The position numbers and the translations under genes were made by a program. Of a stretch of 64,000 nt of DNA, positions 41,225 through 51,862 are shown one piece after another. Numbering within the stretch: position 1 is the stretch's first letter; each line of letters begins with the position of its first letter. The notes beneath the pieces were generated by a model. The model was not told the origin of the DNA and made no database searches. It worked only from the letters and a program-made list of their open reading frames with translations. This DNA comes from Achromobacter veterisilvae (GTDB lineage: Bacteria; Pseudomonadota; Gammaproteobacteria; Burkholderiales; Burkholderiaceae_B), in assembly GCF_900496975.1 (NCBI RefSeq), contig NZ_UFQC01000004.1, positions 186,001-250,000 of the forward strand, written 5' to 3'.

Positions 41225-42493
41225 ATGACGACTTCCTCCTCCCCCGCCGCCGCCCTGGACCCGAACGGCAAAGGCCTGGGCGCCTTTCCCGAATCCTGTA
41301 CCACCTCGGGCGTGGCGGCGCTGCAGTGGAACCTGCTGCGCGAGGACGTGAGCCTGCCCGTGGCGGTGCTGTACGAAGCCCGGGTGCGCCACAACCTGCA
41401 ATGGATGCAGCGTTTCATGGAAGCGTACCGGGTCAAGCTGGCGCCCCACGGCAAGACCACCATGAGCCCAGCCCTGTTCAAGCGCCAGATCGACAACGGC
41501 GCCTGGGGCATCACGCTGGCCACCGCGCCGCAGGTGCAGGCCGCCTACCGGCACGGCATCCGGCGGGTCCTGATGGCGAACCAACTGGTGGGCCGCGCCA
41601 ACATGGCGATCATTGCCCAGCTCTTGCGCGACCCGGCCTTCACCTTCTTCTGCATCGTGGACTCGCCCGCCAACGCCGCCCAGTTGGGCGCCTACTTCGG
41701 CGACCAGGGCCTGGTCCTGCCGGTGCTGATCGAACTGGGCCCCGCCGGCGGGCGCACGGGCGTGCGCGACGACGCGCAGCTACAGGCGGTGGCCGAGGAA
41801 ATCGGCCGCTGGCCGGGCCTGGCGCTGGCCGGCATCGAGGTCTACGAAGGCGTGCTGCAGGAAGAAGGCGCCATCCGCGCCTTCCTGCGCCGCGCCACGG
41901 ACGCGCTGCGCGGCCTGGCCGCCGCCGGCCGCCTGCGCAAGAGCGGCCCGGCGCTGATCTCGGGCGCCGGCTCCGCCTGGTTCGACGTGGTCGCCGAGGA
42001 ATTCTCGCAGCTCGACATCGGCGCGCCGCTGGAAATCGTGCTGCGCCCGGGCTGCTACCTGTCGCACGACGTGGGCATCTACCGGTCGGCGGCCGAACGC
42101 ATCAATGCGCACAATCCCGTCGCCCGGAAAATGGAGCCCGGGCTGCAACCCGCTCTTCAGGTCTGGGCCTATGTGCAATCGCTGCCCGAGCCGGGCCGCG
42201 CCATCGTCGCGCTGGGCAAGCGCGACGCCGCGTTCGACGCCGGCCTGCCCACGCCCGCGCTGCTGTACCGCCCGGGCGGCCAGGCTCCCGGCGCGGCGCC
42301 CGCGCACTGGAAGCTCACGGCCATGATGGACCAGCACGCCTTCATGCAGATCGGCGAAGGCGACGACATCCAGGTCGGCGACATGATCGCCTTCGACATT
42401 TCCCACCCCTGCCTGACCTTCGACAAGTGGCGCCAGGTGCTGCTGGTGGACGAGCAGTACCGCGTTATCGACGTGGCCGAAACCTTCTTCTGA
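41225..42493 (+). CDS. PLP-dependent D-amino acid deaminase/aldolase (fold type III)
   Basis: This encodes 422 residues. Lys77 in KLAPHGKTTMSP is the PLP Schiff-base lysine of alanine-racemase-like barrels. The C-terminal MDQHAFMQIGEGDDIQVGDM and FDISHPCLTFDKW form the D-serine dehydratase-like domain, with the His/Cys pair of SHPC as metal ligands. Relatives include D-threonine aldolase, D-serine dehydratase and hydroxy-D-aspartate enzymes. A reaction yielding an enamine/imine would suit the RidA gene of the same island. Confidence 0.88.
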   Translation: MTTSSSPAAALDPNGKGLGAFPESCTTSGVAALQWNLLREDVSLPVAVLYEARVRHNLQWMQRFMEAYRVKLAPHGKTTMSPALFKRQIDNGAWGITLATAPQVQAAYRHGIRRVLMANQLVGRANMAIIAQLLRDPAFTFFCIVDSPANAAQLGAYFGDQGLVLPVLIELGPAGGRTGVRDDAQLQAVAEEIGRWPGLALAGIEVYEGVLQEEGAIRAFLRRATDALRGLAAAGRLRKSGPALISGAGSAWFDVVAEEFSQLDIGAPLEIVLRPGCYLSHDVGIYRSAAERINAHNPVARKMEPGLQPALQVWAYVQSLPEPGRAIVALGKRDAAFDAGLPTPALLYRPGGQAPGAAPAHWKLTAMMDQHAFMQIGEGDDIQVGDMIAFDISHPCLTFDKWRQVLLVDEQYRVIDVAETFF

Positions 42494-42562
42494 CCCCCGC
42501 CCCCCGGCGCGATCCCGACTTACCCACGCGACATCCGTTTTTGACCCTCTGGAGAGAGAATC

Positions 42563-44122
42563 ATGAACTTCCGCACCTCCCGGCGAGGCGGTGGGCTCAA
42601 TAGCCTGCTGCTGGCCGGCGCAATTGGCTTGACCGCATTGTCGACCCCCGCCCTCTGTGCCGCGCCCGTCAAGGGAGGCACGATCTCGGTCGCCACCATC
42701 GGCGAACCGCCGACGCTGGATCCGATGACCAGCACGGCCGACCTGGTGGGCATCCTGACGCAGCATTTCTTCGAAACGCTGTATACCTTCGACGCCAAGT
42801 GGAACCTGACGCCGCTGCTGGCCGACAAGCTGCCCGAGGTCTCGCCCGACGGGCTGACCTACACGATCCCGCTGCGCCAGGGCATTACCTTCCACGACGG
42901 CTCCAAGATGGATTCGTCGGACGTGCTGGCCTCGCTGAAGCGCTGGACCGAGACCGCCACGCGCGGCAAGATGGCCGCCAAGATCATCGCCGGCATGGAA
43001 GCGCCGGACGCCAACACGATCCGCATCACGCTCAAGCAGCCCTACGCGCCCCTGACCGCCCTGCTGGCGATGAACAATAGCGCCGCCGTCATCATGCCCA
43101 AGGGCAAGATCGCCCCGACGCTGGCCGAGTTCGTCGGCACCGGGCCCTATCAATTGAAGGCGCGCGTACCCGACCAGTACATCCAACTGGTCCGCTTCGA
43201 AGGATACAAGCAGCGCGAAGGCGAGCCGGACGGCTACGGCGGCGCGCGCAAGCAGTACCTGGACGAAATCCGTTTCGTTCCGGTGAGCAACGCCAACACC
43301 CGCGTCGAAAGCGCGGTGGCCGGGCAGTTCGACTATGTCGACTCCCTGCCGGTGGAATCCCTGCCCAAGCTCAAGAACGGCCGCTCCGATCCGGTGATGC
43401 TCAAGCCTTTCGGCTGGCCGCGGCTGGTGCTCAACACCAAGCAGGGCATCATGTCCAACCAGGCGGTCCGCCAGGCCGTGCAACTGGCGCTCAATGAAGA
43501 GGACATGCTCTACGCCGCGTTCGGCGACAAGAACTTCTACAAGCTCAACGGCGACCTGTATCCCGAGGGCTACCCCTGGGCCACGTCCCTGGGCGGCAAG
43601 GTCTACAACAAGGCCGACGCCGCCGCGGCGAAGAAACTGGTGGACGGCGCCAACGTCCAGGACCGCAAGATCCGCATCCTGACCAGCCAGCAGTACGAAT
43701 TCCACTACAAGATGGCGCTGGTGGCCGCCGAATACCTGAAGGCCGCCGGGTTCACCGTCGACATGCAGGTGGTGGACTGGGCCACCCTGACCCAGCGCCG
43801 CCAGGATCCGGCCGTCTGGGACATCTTCATTACCCACAGCCCCTTCCTGCCCGAACCCGCGCTGATCGATTTCCCGTCCAAGGACGCGCCGGGCTGGTGG
43901 GACACGCCGCGCCGCAACCAGGTGCTGGACGCCTTCAACCAGGCCAGCTCCCAGGAAGAGCGCGTGAAGCGCTGGGCCGACGTGCAGCAGGCCGTGTACG
44001 ACGAAGTGCCTTTCATCAAGGTCGGCGACTTCAACGCGCAGGCCGCGCGCTCGCCGTCGCTGCAAGGCACCAAGGCCGTGCCGTGGCCGTTCTTCTGGAA
44101 CGCGTGGAAGTCCGCCAAGTAG
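42563..44122 (+). CDS. ABC transporter substrate-binding protein, peptide family
   Basis: This encodes 519 residues. A signal peptide (NSLLLAGAIGLTALSTPALC) precedes a mature family-5 binding protein (KGGTISVATIGEPPTLDPMT, GLTYTIPLRQGITFHDGSKM, SDVLASLKRW). It captures di-/oligopeptides or similar compounds in the periplasm and hands them to the permeases encoded next. The stop codon overlaps a long palindromic repeat that separates it from the permease genes. Confidence 0.95.
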   Translation: MNFRTSRRGGGLNSLLLAGAIGLTALSTPALCAAPVKGGTISVATIGEPPTLDPMTSTADLVGILTQHFFETLYTFDAKWNLTPLLADKLPEVSPDGLTYTIPLRQGITFHDGSKMDSSDVLASLKRWTETATRGKMAAKIIAGMEAPDANTIRITLKQPYAPLTALLAMNNSAAVIMPKGKIAPTLAEFVGTGPYQLKARVPDQYIQLVRFEGYKQREGEPDGYGGARKQYLDEIRFVPVSNANTRVESAVAGQFDYVDSLPVESLPKLKNGRSDPVMLKPFGWPRLVLNTKQGIMSNQAVRQAVQLALNEEDMLYAAFGDKNFYKLNGDLYPEGYPWATSLGGKVYNKADAAAAKKLVDGANVQDRKIRILTSQQYEFHYKMALVAAEYLKAAGFTVDMQVVDWATLTQRRQDPAVWDIFITHSPFLPEPALIDFPSKDAPGWWDTPRRNQVLDAFNQASSQEERVKRWADVQQAVYDEVPFIKVGDFNAQAARSPSLQGTKAVPWPFFWNAWKSAK

Positions 44123-44302
44123 GATGGGTGGAGCGCGGGAGTTCTTAAGGAAGAACTCAGGTATCCAGCGCGCGAAACCCATGCGGCCGTGGGCAGACGG
44201 TGCCCTGCGGCGGCCGGAAAACACGCTCTTGCGGCAGCATGGGTTTCGCGCGTTCAGCACCTGGGTTCTTACCTAGGGACTGCCGCGCTCCACCCATCCT
44301 AC
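44119..44302. repeat. 184-bp nested palindromic element between receptor and permease genes
   Basis: Outer arms of 20 bp (44119-44138 and 44283-44302) are perfect inverted copies, GTAGGATGGGTGGAGCGCGG and its complement. Inner arms of 16 bp (44169-44184 and 44238-44253; CGCGCGAAACCCATGC) are also perfect. A small 8-bp hairpin GAGTTCTT/AAGAACTC lies at 44139-44158. The whole would fold into one long stem with side hairpins. The GGATGGGTGGAGCGC-type motif is known from intergenic repeats of beta- and gammaproteobacteria (REP/MITE-like). No gene inside. Confidence 0.9.
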
Positions 44303-44330
44303 GCCCCGAATATTTTCTAGGACACTCATC

Positions 44331-45272
44331 GTGTTGCGTTATCTCTTGAACCGGCTGGTCGGGCTGGTGGCCGTGATGTTCATCGTCGCGACCATCGTGT
44401 TCGTGATCATCCGCGTCACGCCCGGCGACCCCGCCGCCGTGATGCTGGGCCCCCAGGCCAGCCAGCAGGACATCGCGGCGCTGCGCGCGCAACTGGGGCT
44501 GGACCGGCCGCTGGCCGTGCAGTACCTGTCATGGCTGGGCAAGCTCGCCCAGGGCGACCTGGGCCAGTCCATCTTCATGAACAAGCCCGTGCTGGCGGCG
44601 CTGGCCGACCGGGCCGAGCCCACCCTCCTGCTGACGCTCATGTCGCTCCTGATCGCCAGCGCCATCGCCCTGCCGGTGGGCATTCTTTCCGCGGTCAAGC
44701 GCGGCACCACGCTGGACCAGTCGGTGCTGTCGTTCTCGATGTTCACCTCCAGCGTGCCGAGCTTCTGGCTGGGGCTGCTGCTGATGCAGCTATTCTCGGT
44801 GAAGCTGGGATGGCTGCCGGTGGCCGGCTACGGCGGCCCGGACGCGTCGCTGGCCACCCGCCTGTCGCACCTGATCCTGCCCGCCGTGGTGCTGGGCCTG
44901 GTGAATTCGGCGCTGATCACCCGCTTCATCCGCGCCAGCATGCTGGACGTGCTGCGCGACGACTACGTCCGCACCGCGCGCGCCAAGGGCCTGCCGGAAA
45001 GCAAGGTGATCCTGAAGCATGCCGTGCGCAACGCGCTGATCCCCATCCTGACCGTGCTGGGCCTGACCACCGCCCTGCTGATCAGCGGCGCCGTCGTCAC
45101 GGAAACGGTGTTCGGCCTGCCCGGCGTGGGCAGCCTGGTGGTGTCGGCGGTGCTGCGCCGCGACTACCCCGTCATCCAGGGCGCGCTGCTGATCATCGCG
45201 GCCATCTATGTCCTGATCAATCTGTTCATCGACCTCCTGTATCTGCTGGTCGACCCTCGGGTGCGCTACTGA
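44331..45272 (+). CDS. Peptide ABC transporter permease (DppB type)
   Basis: This encodes 313 residues from a GTG at 44331. Six membrane helices and the EAA loop (RASMLDVLRDDYVRTARAKG, LPESKVILKHAVRNALIPIL) are typical of DppB/OppB inner-membrane subunits. The N-terminus YLLNRLVGLVAVMFIVATIV fits the family. It should pair with the next permease. Confidence 0.95.
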   Translation: MLRYLLNRLVGLVAVMFIVATIVFVIIRVTPGDPAAVMLGPQASQQDIAALRAQLGLDRPLAVQYLSWLGKLAQGDLGQSIFMNKPVLAALADRAEPTLLLTLMSLLIASAIALPVGILSAVKRGTTLDQSVLSFSMFTSSVPSFWLGLLLMQLFSVKLGWLPVAGYGGPDASLATRLSHLILPAVVLGLVNSALITRFIRASMLDVLRDDYVRTARAKGLPESKVILKHAVRNALIPILTVLGLTTALLISGAVVTETVFGLPGVGSLVVSAVLRRDYPVIQGALLIIAAIYVLINLFIDLLYLLVDPRVRY

Positions 45273-45284
45273 TGATGATGAGGC

Positions 45285-45365
45285 CCACCCCCGAAGCGCC
45301 TGCGGCGCTTCCCCCTCAAGGGGGCGCCGCCTGCGGCCCGGCAAAGCCGGCTCCGCGCGGCCCCG
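45285..45365. repeat. GC-rich palindromic repeat inside the transporter operon
   Basis: The 81 bp between the two permease genes contain GAAGCGC/GCGCTTC (45294-45312) and CCCC-TCAA-GGGG (about 45313-45325), then GC-rich segments around GGCAAAGCCGG. Highly similar CCCCCGAAGCGC...CCCCTCAAGGGGG elements recur between genes of Burkholderiales genomes, from memory. No coding potential is seen. Confidence 0.7.
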
Positions 45366-45395
45366 ATTCGATGCACCGGAAGTGGAGCAACTGAA

Positions 45396-46265
45396 ATGAC
45401 AAGCGCAACGACTGTAAGTGCCGGCGTCGACCGCTGGCAGGTGCTGCGCCTGCTGGTGTCGCGCAAGACCGTGCTGATCAGCCTGGTCGTGATCGCCGTG
45501 CTGGTGGCCGCCGCGCTGCTGGCGCCGTGGATCAGCCCCTACGATCCGTTCAAGCTGTCCATCATGAACCGGTTGAAGTCGCCGGGCGCCGCGCACTGGT
45601 TCGGCACCGACGACTTCGGGCGCGACGTGTTCAGCCGCGTCATCTACGGCGGCCGCCTGTCGCTGATGGTGGGCTTTTCCGTGGTGATCCTGTCCAGCGT
45701 GCTGGGCATCGCGCTGGGCCTGGTCGCCGGCTTCTTCCGGTCGGCGGACAAGTTCGTGTCGCGGCTGATCGACGCCATGATGGCCTTCCCCGACATTCTG
45801 CTGGCGATCTCGCTGGTGGCGGCGCTGGGGCCCTCGCTGATCAACGTGGTGATCGCGCTGGGCATCGTCTACACGCCGCGCCTGGCCCGCATCGTGCGCG
45901 CCTCGACGCTGGTGATCCGCGAACTGCCCTTCGTGGAAGCGGCCCGCGCGCTCGGCGTGCCCACCTGGCGCATCGTCACCGTGCACGTGCTGCGCAACCT
46001 GGTGTCGCCCATCCTGGTGCAGGGCACGTTCATCTTCGCCTACGCGATCCTGGCCGAAGCCGGCCTGTCGTTCCTCGGCGTCGGCGTGTCGCCCGACATC
46101 CCGACCTGGGGCACCATGATCAACGCCGGCCAGCAGTACATGGGGTCGGCCGACTGGATCATGATCTTCCCCGGCATCGCCATCGTGCTGTCCGTGCTGT
46201 CGCTGCAACTGGTGGGCGACGGGCTGCGCGACGTACTCGACCCGCGCCTGCGCAAGGAACTGTGA
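45396..46265 (+). CDS. Peptide ABC transporter permease (DppC type)
   Basis: This encodes 289 residues. The [20 protein letters not shown] then [20 protein letters not shown] block is diagnostic of DppC/OppC permeases. The EAA loop ([20 protein letters not shown]) contacts the ATPases. Separated from DppB only by a short palindromic repeat. Confidence 0.95.
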   Translation: MTSATTVSAGVDRWQVLRLLVSRKTVLISLVVIAVLVAAALLAPWISPYDPFKLSIMNRLKSPGAAHWFGTDDFGRDVFSRVIYGGRLSLMVGFSVVILSSVLGIALGLVAGFFRSADKFVSRLIDAMMAFPDILLAISLVAALGPSLINVVIALGIVYTPRLARIVRASTLVIRELPFVEAARALGVPTWRIVTVHVLRNLVSPILVQGTFIFAYAILAEAGLSFLGVGVSPDIPTWGTMINAGQQYMGSADWIMIFPGIAIVLSVLSLQLVGDGLRDVLDPRLRKEL

Positions 46266-46267
46266 TC

Positions 46268-47271
46268 ATGACCGCAAGCACCCGAGACATCGTGCTGTCC
46301 GTGGAAGGGCTCAAGACCTGGTTCCACAGCCGCGACGGCATCGCCAAGTCCGTGGACGGCGTCACCTTCGACCTGGCCCGCGGCGAAACGCTGGCCATCG
46401 TGGGCGAATCCGGCTCCGGCAAGTCCGTGACCAGCCTGTCCATCATGGGCCTGCTGCCCAAGCCGGCGGGCCGCATCGAAGGCGGCAGGATCCTGTTCCG
46501 CGACCGCCAGGGCGCGCAGCACGACCTGGCCCAGGCCTCGCCGGCCACGCTGCGCCGCATCCGGGGCGCCGAGATCGCCATGATCTTCCAGGAGCCCATG
46601 ACCAGCCTGAACCCGCTGTACACGGTGGGCGACCAGATCGCCGAAGCCGTGCTGCAGCACGAAGGCGGATCCCATGCCGCGGCGATCCGGCGCGCCCGCG
46701 ACATGCTGGAGCGCGTGGAGATCCCGGCCGCCGACCGCCGCGTCAACGAATACCCGCACCAGATGTCGGGAGGCATGCGGCAGCGCGTGATGATCGCGCT
46801 GGCGCTGGCCTGCAACCCGGCCGTGCTGATCGCCGACGAGCCCACCACCGCGCTGGACGTGACCGTGCAGGCGCAGATCCTGGACCTGCTGCGCCGGCTG
46901 CAGGCCGAAATGAACATGAGCATCCTGTTCATCACGCACAACCTGGGCGTGGTGGCCGAGATCGCGCATCGGGTGGCGGTGATGTACGCGGGACGCGTGG
47001 TGGAGGACGCGGGCGTCTATGACCTGTTCGAAAAGCCCACGCACCCCTACACCCGCGGCCTGCTTTCCTGTCTCCCCACCGCCGCCCTGCTGGCCTCGGG
47101 CGAGCGCCTGCGCGCCATTCCCGGCAACGTGCCCAGCGTGCTGTCGCTACCGGCGGGCTGCACTTTCGCGCCGCGCTGCCCGCTGGCCGCCAGCGACTGC
47201 CTTGCCGCCGTGCCCGAACTCGTGCCGGTGCAGGCCGAACACCGCGCGCGCTGCATCAAGGTGAACCCGAT

Positions 47272-47275
<4 letters not shown>
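46268..47275 (+). CDS. Peptide ABC transporter ATPase (DppD type)
   Basis: This encodes 335 residues from the ATG at 46268. Walker A ([16 protein letters not shown]), signature ([16 protein letters not shown]), Walker B ([14 protein letters not shown]) and the C-terminal Cys-rich [14 protein letters not shown] of peptide transporters, which often holds an iron-sulphur cluster, are present. It overlaps the next ATPase by 4 bp. Confidence 0.95.
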
Positions 47276-48273
<998 letters not shown>

Positions 48274-48286
48274 CCCAGGAATCCCC

Positions 48287-49159
48287 ATGAACATCATCCG
48301 CGACATCGTCTTCCAGATACGCAGTCGGCGGGACGCGTTGAGCGTGACCGAACGCAAGGTCGCCGACGCCATCCTGGACGACATCATCTGGAGCGCCAGC
48401 GCCACCGTCGACCAGCTCGCCGCCAAGGCCGGCGTCAGCATCGCCACCATCTCGCGCTTTGCCCGCACCGTCGGCTGCGACGACACGCGGGACCTGAAGA
48501 TGAAGCTGGCGCAAGCCAGCACGGTGGGCAGCCGGTTCCTGGACCCGGGCGCGTCCGCCGATGAAAGCACTTTCTACGCGCGCATCTACGCCGACATCGA
48601 AAGCACGCTGCGCGCGCACCTGCCCGTCTTCACCGAACCGCTGTTCGAGACCGCCGCCGCCGCCCTGGACAGCGCCCGCATGATCTATGTGTTCGGCATG
48701 GGCGGCGCCTCCGCCGTGCTGGCGCAGGAAGTCCAGTCCCGCCTGGTGCGGCTGGGCTACCCCATCGCCGTGTACAGCGACGCCGTGCTGCTGCGCATGG
48801 TCGCCGCCACCCTGGACGAGCGCGACGCCGTGCTGGTGCTGTCGGCCTCCGGCCTGACGCCCGAAATCGTGGGCGCGGCGCGCATCGTGAAGCAGTACCG
48901 CGCGCGCCTCGTCGCCGTCACGGACGCGACCTCCGAACTGGCCAAGCTGGCCGACGTGGTGCTGCCGATCCGGACGGACGAAACGGACTTCATCTACAAA
49001 CCCTCGGCCTCGCGCTACGCGATGATGCTTGCGATCGACCTGCTCTCGACGGAGCTGGCCATGCTGAACCAAGAGGAAAACCGCGAACGCCTGCGCCGCA
49101 TCAAGCTGGCGCTGGACGAACACCGCGGCGGCCCGAACCGCTTGCCGCTGGGCGATTGA
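48287..49159 (+). CDS. RpiR-family regulator of the island
   Basis: This encodes 290 residues. The HTH (TVDQLAAKAGVSIATISRFA) is followed by a SIS domain (MIYVFGMGGASAVLAQEVQS ... VLVLSASGLTPEIVGAARIV). SIS domains of this family usually bind phosphosugars, often amino-sugar phosphates. It lies between the importer and the deacylase on the same strand and probably controls the operon, perhaps including the divergent hydrolase. Confidence 0.9.
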   Translation: MNIIRDIVFQIRSRRDALSVTERKVADAILDDIIWSASATVDQLAAKAGVSIATISRFARTVGCDDTRDLKMKLAQASTVGSRFLDPGASADESTFYARIYADIESTLRAHLPVFTEPLFETAAAALDSARMIYVFGMGGASAVLAQEVQSRLVRLGYPIAVYSDAVLLRMVAATLDERDAVLVLSASGLTPEIVGAARIVKQYRARLVAVTDATSELAKLADVVLPIRTDETDFIYKPSASRYAMMLAIDLLSTELAMLNQEENRERLRRIKLALDEHRGGPNRLPLGD

Positions 49160-49173
49160 ACCTGGAACACGAG

Positions 49174-50628
49174 ATGTACGACACCCTCATAGGCAACGTG
49201 CTGGTCCTGGACGGCACCGGCGGCGCCGAGTACCGCGCCAGCGTCGCGCTGGACGGCGGCCGCATCGCCGCCATCGGCGAGCTGCCCGGCGCGGCGGCGC
49301 GCCAGGCCATCGACGGCGCCGGCCTGGCGCTGGCGCCCGGCTTCATCGATGTGCACACCCACGACGACACCAACGTCATCCGCACCCCGGGCATGCTGCC
49401 CAAGCTGTCCCAGGGCGTGACCACGGTGGTGGTCGGCAACTGCGGCATCAGCGCATCGCCCGTCGCCCTGCGCGGCGAGCCGCCGGACCCGATGAACCTG
49501 CTGGGCGGGCGGGAAGACTTCAGCTACCCCACGTTCGCGGACTACACGCGCGCCATCGAGGCGGCGCGGCCGGCGGTGAACGTGGCGGCGCTGGTGGGCC
49601 ACACCGCGCTGCGCAGCAACCACATGGACCGCCTGGACCGGCCCGCCACGCGCGACGAAGTCCTGGCGATGCGCGCCCAATTGCGCGACGCGCTGGCCCA
49701 TGGCGCCATCGGCCTGAGCACCGGGCTGGCCTATGCCTCCGCCTTCGAGGCGGACACGGACGAAGTCAAGCTGCTGGCCGAAGCGCTGGACGAGTTCGGC
49801 GCGCTCTACACCACGCACCTGCGCTCGGAATTCGCCGCCATCCTGGAAGCCATGCAGGAAGCCTTCGACATCGCCCGGCATGCGCGCGTGCCGGTCGTGG
49901 TGTCGCACCTGAAATGCGCCGGCGCCGGCAACTGGGGCCGCACCCGGGAAGTGCTTTCCACGCTGGAGACCGCGGGCCGCCTGCAGCACGTGGGCTGCGA
50001 CTGCTATCCGTACTCCGCCAGTTCTTCCACGCTGGACCTGAAGCAGGTCACGGACGAATTCGACATCGACATCACCTGGTCCGTGCCCCATCCGGAGCAG
50101 GCCCGCCGCAAGCTGGCCGCCATCGCCGCCGACTGGGGAGTGAGCCTGATGGAAGCCGCCGCTCGCCTGCAGCCGGCGGGCGCCGTGTACCACAACATGC
50201 ACGAGGACGACGTGCGCCGCGTGCTGTCGCACCGCCTGACGATGGTGGGTTCCGACGGCCTGCCCAACGACCCCATGCCGCATCCCCGCCTCTGGGGCGC
50301 CTTCCCGCGCGTGCTGGGCCACTACAGCCGCGAGGTGGGCCTGTTCCCACTGGCCGAGGCGGTGCACAAGATGACGGGGCTGTCCGCCGCCCGCTTCGGC
50401 CTGGCCGAACGCGGCCTGGTGCGCGAGGGCTACCACGCGGACCTGGTGCTGTTCGATCCGGCCACCGTCATCGACCGCGCCACCTTCGCCGCCCCGGTGC
50501 AGACCGCCGCGGGCATCGAGGCGGTCTGGGTCAATGGCGCGCTGTCGTACCGCCACGGCCAGCCCACCGGCGACCGCGCCGGCCGCTGGCTGCCGCGCAA
50601 CGGCGACCTGCGGAAGAACTTCCTGTGA
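49174..50628 (+). CDS. N-acyl-D-amino acid deacylase (D-aminoacylase)
   Basis: This encodes 484 residues from the ATG at 49174; a TTG six codons earlier is possible. His61 and His63 (GFIDVHTHDD), Cys90 (VVVGNCGIS), the His of VVSHLKC and the Asp of TMVGSDGLPND match the zinc and catalytic residues of Alcaligenes D-aminoacylase. It releases a D-amino acid and a fatty or acetic acid from the N-acyl form. It sits between the importer/regulator and RidA, which ties uptake to D-amino acid breakdown. Confidence 0.92.
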   Translation: MYDTLIGNVLVLDGTGGAEYRASVALDGGRIAAIGELPGAAARQAIDGAGLALAPGFIDVHTHDDTNVIRTPGMLPKLSQGVTTVVVGNCGISASPVALRGEPPDPMNLLGGREDFSYPTFADYTRAIEAARPAVNVAALVGHTALRSNHMDRLDRPATRDEVLAMRAQLRDALAHGAIGLSTGLAYASAFEADTDEVKLLAEALDEFGALYTTHLRSEFAAILEAMQEAFDIARHARVPVVVSHLKCAGAGNWGRTREVLSTLETAGRLQHVGCDCYPYSASSSTLDLKQVTDEFDIDITWSVPHPEQARRKLAAIAADWGVSLMEAAARLQPAGAVYHNMHEDDVRRVLSHRLTMVGSDGLPNDPMPHPRLWGAFPRVLGHYSREVGLFPLAEAVHKMTGLSAARFGLAERGLVREGYHADLVLFDPATVIDRATFAAPVQTAAGIEAVWVNGALSYRHGQPTGDRAGRWLPRNGDLRKNFL

Positions 50629-50671
50629 CCGGCCCCCTTCCGAATTCATCCCCTCTTCCAAGGAATCTCCC

Positions 50672-51094
50672 ATGACCACCATTCCCACTCCCGACAAGAA
50701 CGGCATTACGCGCTACGGCGTCGCAGGCGGCACGGGCCAGGGCGGTTCGCACATGCCGTTCGCCCGCGCGGTCGCGGCCGACGGCTGGCTGCACGTGTCC
50801 GGCCAGGTGCCGATGGAAAACGGGGAAGTCATCGAAGGCGGCATCGTCGCCCAGAGCCGCAAGGCCATCGAGCAGGTGCTGGCCATCCTGAAGGAAGCGG
50901 GCTACGGGCCCGAACACGTCGTGCGCTGCGGCGTATGGCTGGACGACGCGCGCGATTTCGCGTCGTTCAACAAGGTGTTCAGGGAATATTTCGGCGAGAA
51001 TCCCCCGGCCCGCGCCTGCGTGCAGTCGTCGCTGGTGGTGGACGCGAAGGTCGAGGTCGACTGTATCGCTTATAAAGGGAACTCACGTGTCTGA
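50672..51094 (+). CDS. RidA-family enamine/imine deaminase
   Basis: This encodes 140 residues; the ATG at 50672 follows AAGGAA. The RidA signature ends with FGENPPARACVQSSLVVDAK plus VEVDCIAYKG; Arg114 is the residue that anchors the substrate carboxylate. It hydrolyses 2-aminoacrylate-like intermediates made by PLP enzymes such as the one at 41225. It is slightly longer at the N-terminus than E. coli RidA. Its stop codon is part of the first GTGTCTGACAC palindrome. Confidence 0.92.
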   Translation: MTTIPTPDKNGITRYGVAGGTGQGGSHMPFARAVAADGWLHVSGQVPMENGEVIEGGIVAQSRKAIEQVLAILKEAGYGPEHVVRCGVWLDDARDFASFNKVFREYFGENPPARACVQSSLVVDAKVEVDCIAYKGNSRV

Positions 51095-51226
51095 CACCCC
51101 ATGAGATGCCCCTGCAAATTGCAGAGCCTCTCCTCGGGTGTCAGACACAGACGCGGCGCAGGTGTCTGACACCCCCACGAACCGCCCGTGCAGATTGCAG
51201 CGCATCTCCCCGGGTGTCAGACACCC
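51087..51226. repeat. Two copies of a palindrome-bounded repeat (GTGTCTGACAC...GTGTCAGACAC)
   Basis: Copy 1 (51087-51148) and copy 2 (51161-51226) each start with GTGTCTGACACCC, contain a TGCAAATTGCA/TGCAGATTGCA core and end with GGGTGTCAGACAC. Each boundary word is itself a near-palindrome and the two boundaries are inverted copies. The pair fills the interval between convergent ridA and lolA genes and supplies the ridA stop codon. Similar GGTGTCTGACACC words recur between genes in Bordetella relatives, from memory. Confidence 0.88.
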
Positions 51227-51238
51227 CCGGGAGAAATC

Positions 51239-51862
51239 CTACATCCTCACCACATCCACACCCTTGGGCGCGACGAATTCGAATTCCTTCGCGGAAAGCT
51301 GCGGGTTGGCGGCGATGCCGGACAGGTCCACCCGGGTGGTCTGTCCGAACGAATCCAGCAGTTCCACACGCACCGGCAGATTGTCCTTCATGCCGATATC
51401 GACCCGCGAGAAACCCGCGTCGGCGGTGCGCGGCTTGGCGCGCAGCCATTCGACCCCGTCCTTGGCTGGCAGGGCCGACACCTCGAACGACTGCTCCAGC
51501 GAGCCCGAACCGAACAGGATCGCCGCAGGCGAAGTGCCGATGGCGGCGTCCACCTTGCGTTCCGTCACCTGGGCCAAGTCCGGATCGAACTGGAATACCT
51601 TGCGGCCGTCGGAAACGACGAGCTGTTCATAGGGCTTCTGCACCGCCCACTTGAATTTGCCGGGACGCTGGAACGAAAACACGCCCGTCTGGGCCGGCTG
51701 CGTGCGGCCCTGGTTGTTCACCGTGTACTGCGAGAACGAGCCGGTGGCGGCCGTGACCGTGGCGACGAACGCGCGCAATTGCTCCTGCGCGCTGGCGGCC
51801 AGCGCCACGGCGGGCGCCAGGGTCAAGGCCGCGACGGCGGCCAGTCGGCGAAACGTCTTCAT
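51239..51862 (-). CDS. lolA: Outer-membrane lipoprotein carrier protein LolA
   Basis: This encodes 207 residues. A signal peptide ([20 protein letters not shown]) precedes the LolA fold ([60 protein letters not shown]). It ferries lipoproteins across the periplasm from LolCDE to LolB. Its ATG overlaps the ftsK stop by one base, so it is translated from the ftsK message. Confidence 0.96.
   Translation of the reverse strand: MKTFRRLAAVAALTLAPAVALAASAQEQLRAFVATVTAATGSFSQYTVNNQGRTQPAQTGVFSFQRPGKFKWAVQKPYEQLVVSDGRKVFQFDPDLAQVTERKVDAAIGTSPAAILFGSGSLEQSFEVSALPAKDGVEWLRAKPRTADAGFSRVDIGMKDNLPVRVELLDSFGQTTRVDLSGIAANPQLSAKEFEFVAPKGVDVVRM

Noticed and set aside
41780-44260. Very long leftward frame (826 codons) opposite the transporter binding protein
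   Set aside because: Typical GC-rich shadow frame: His/Gly/Arg/Val-rich and antisense to two clear protein families.
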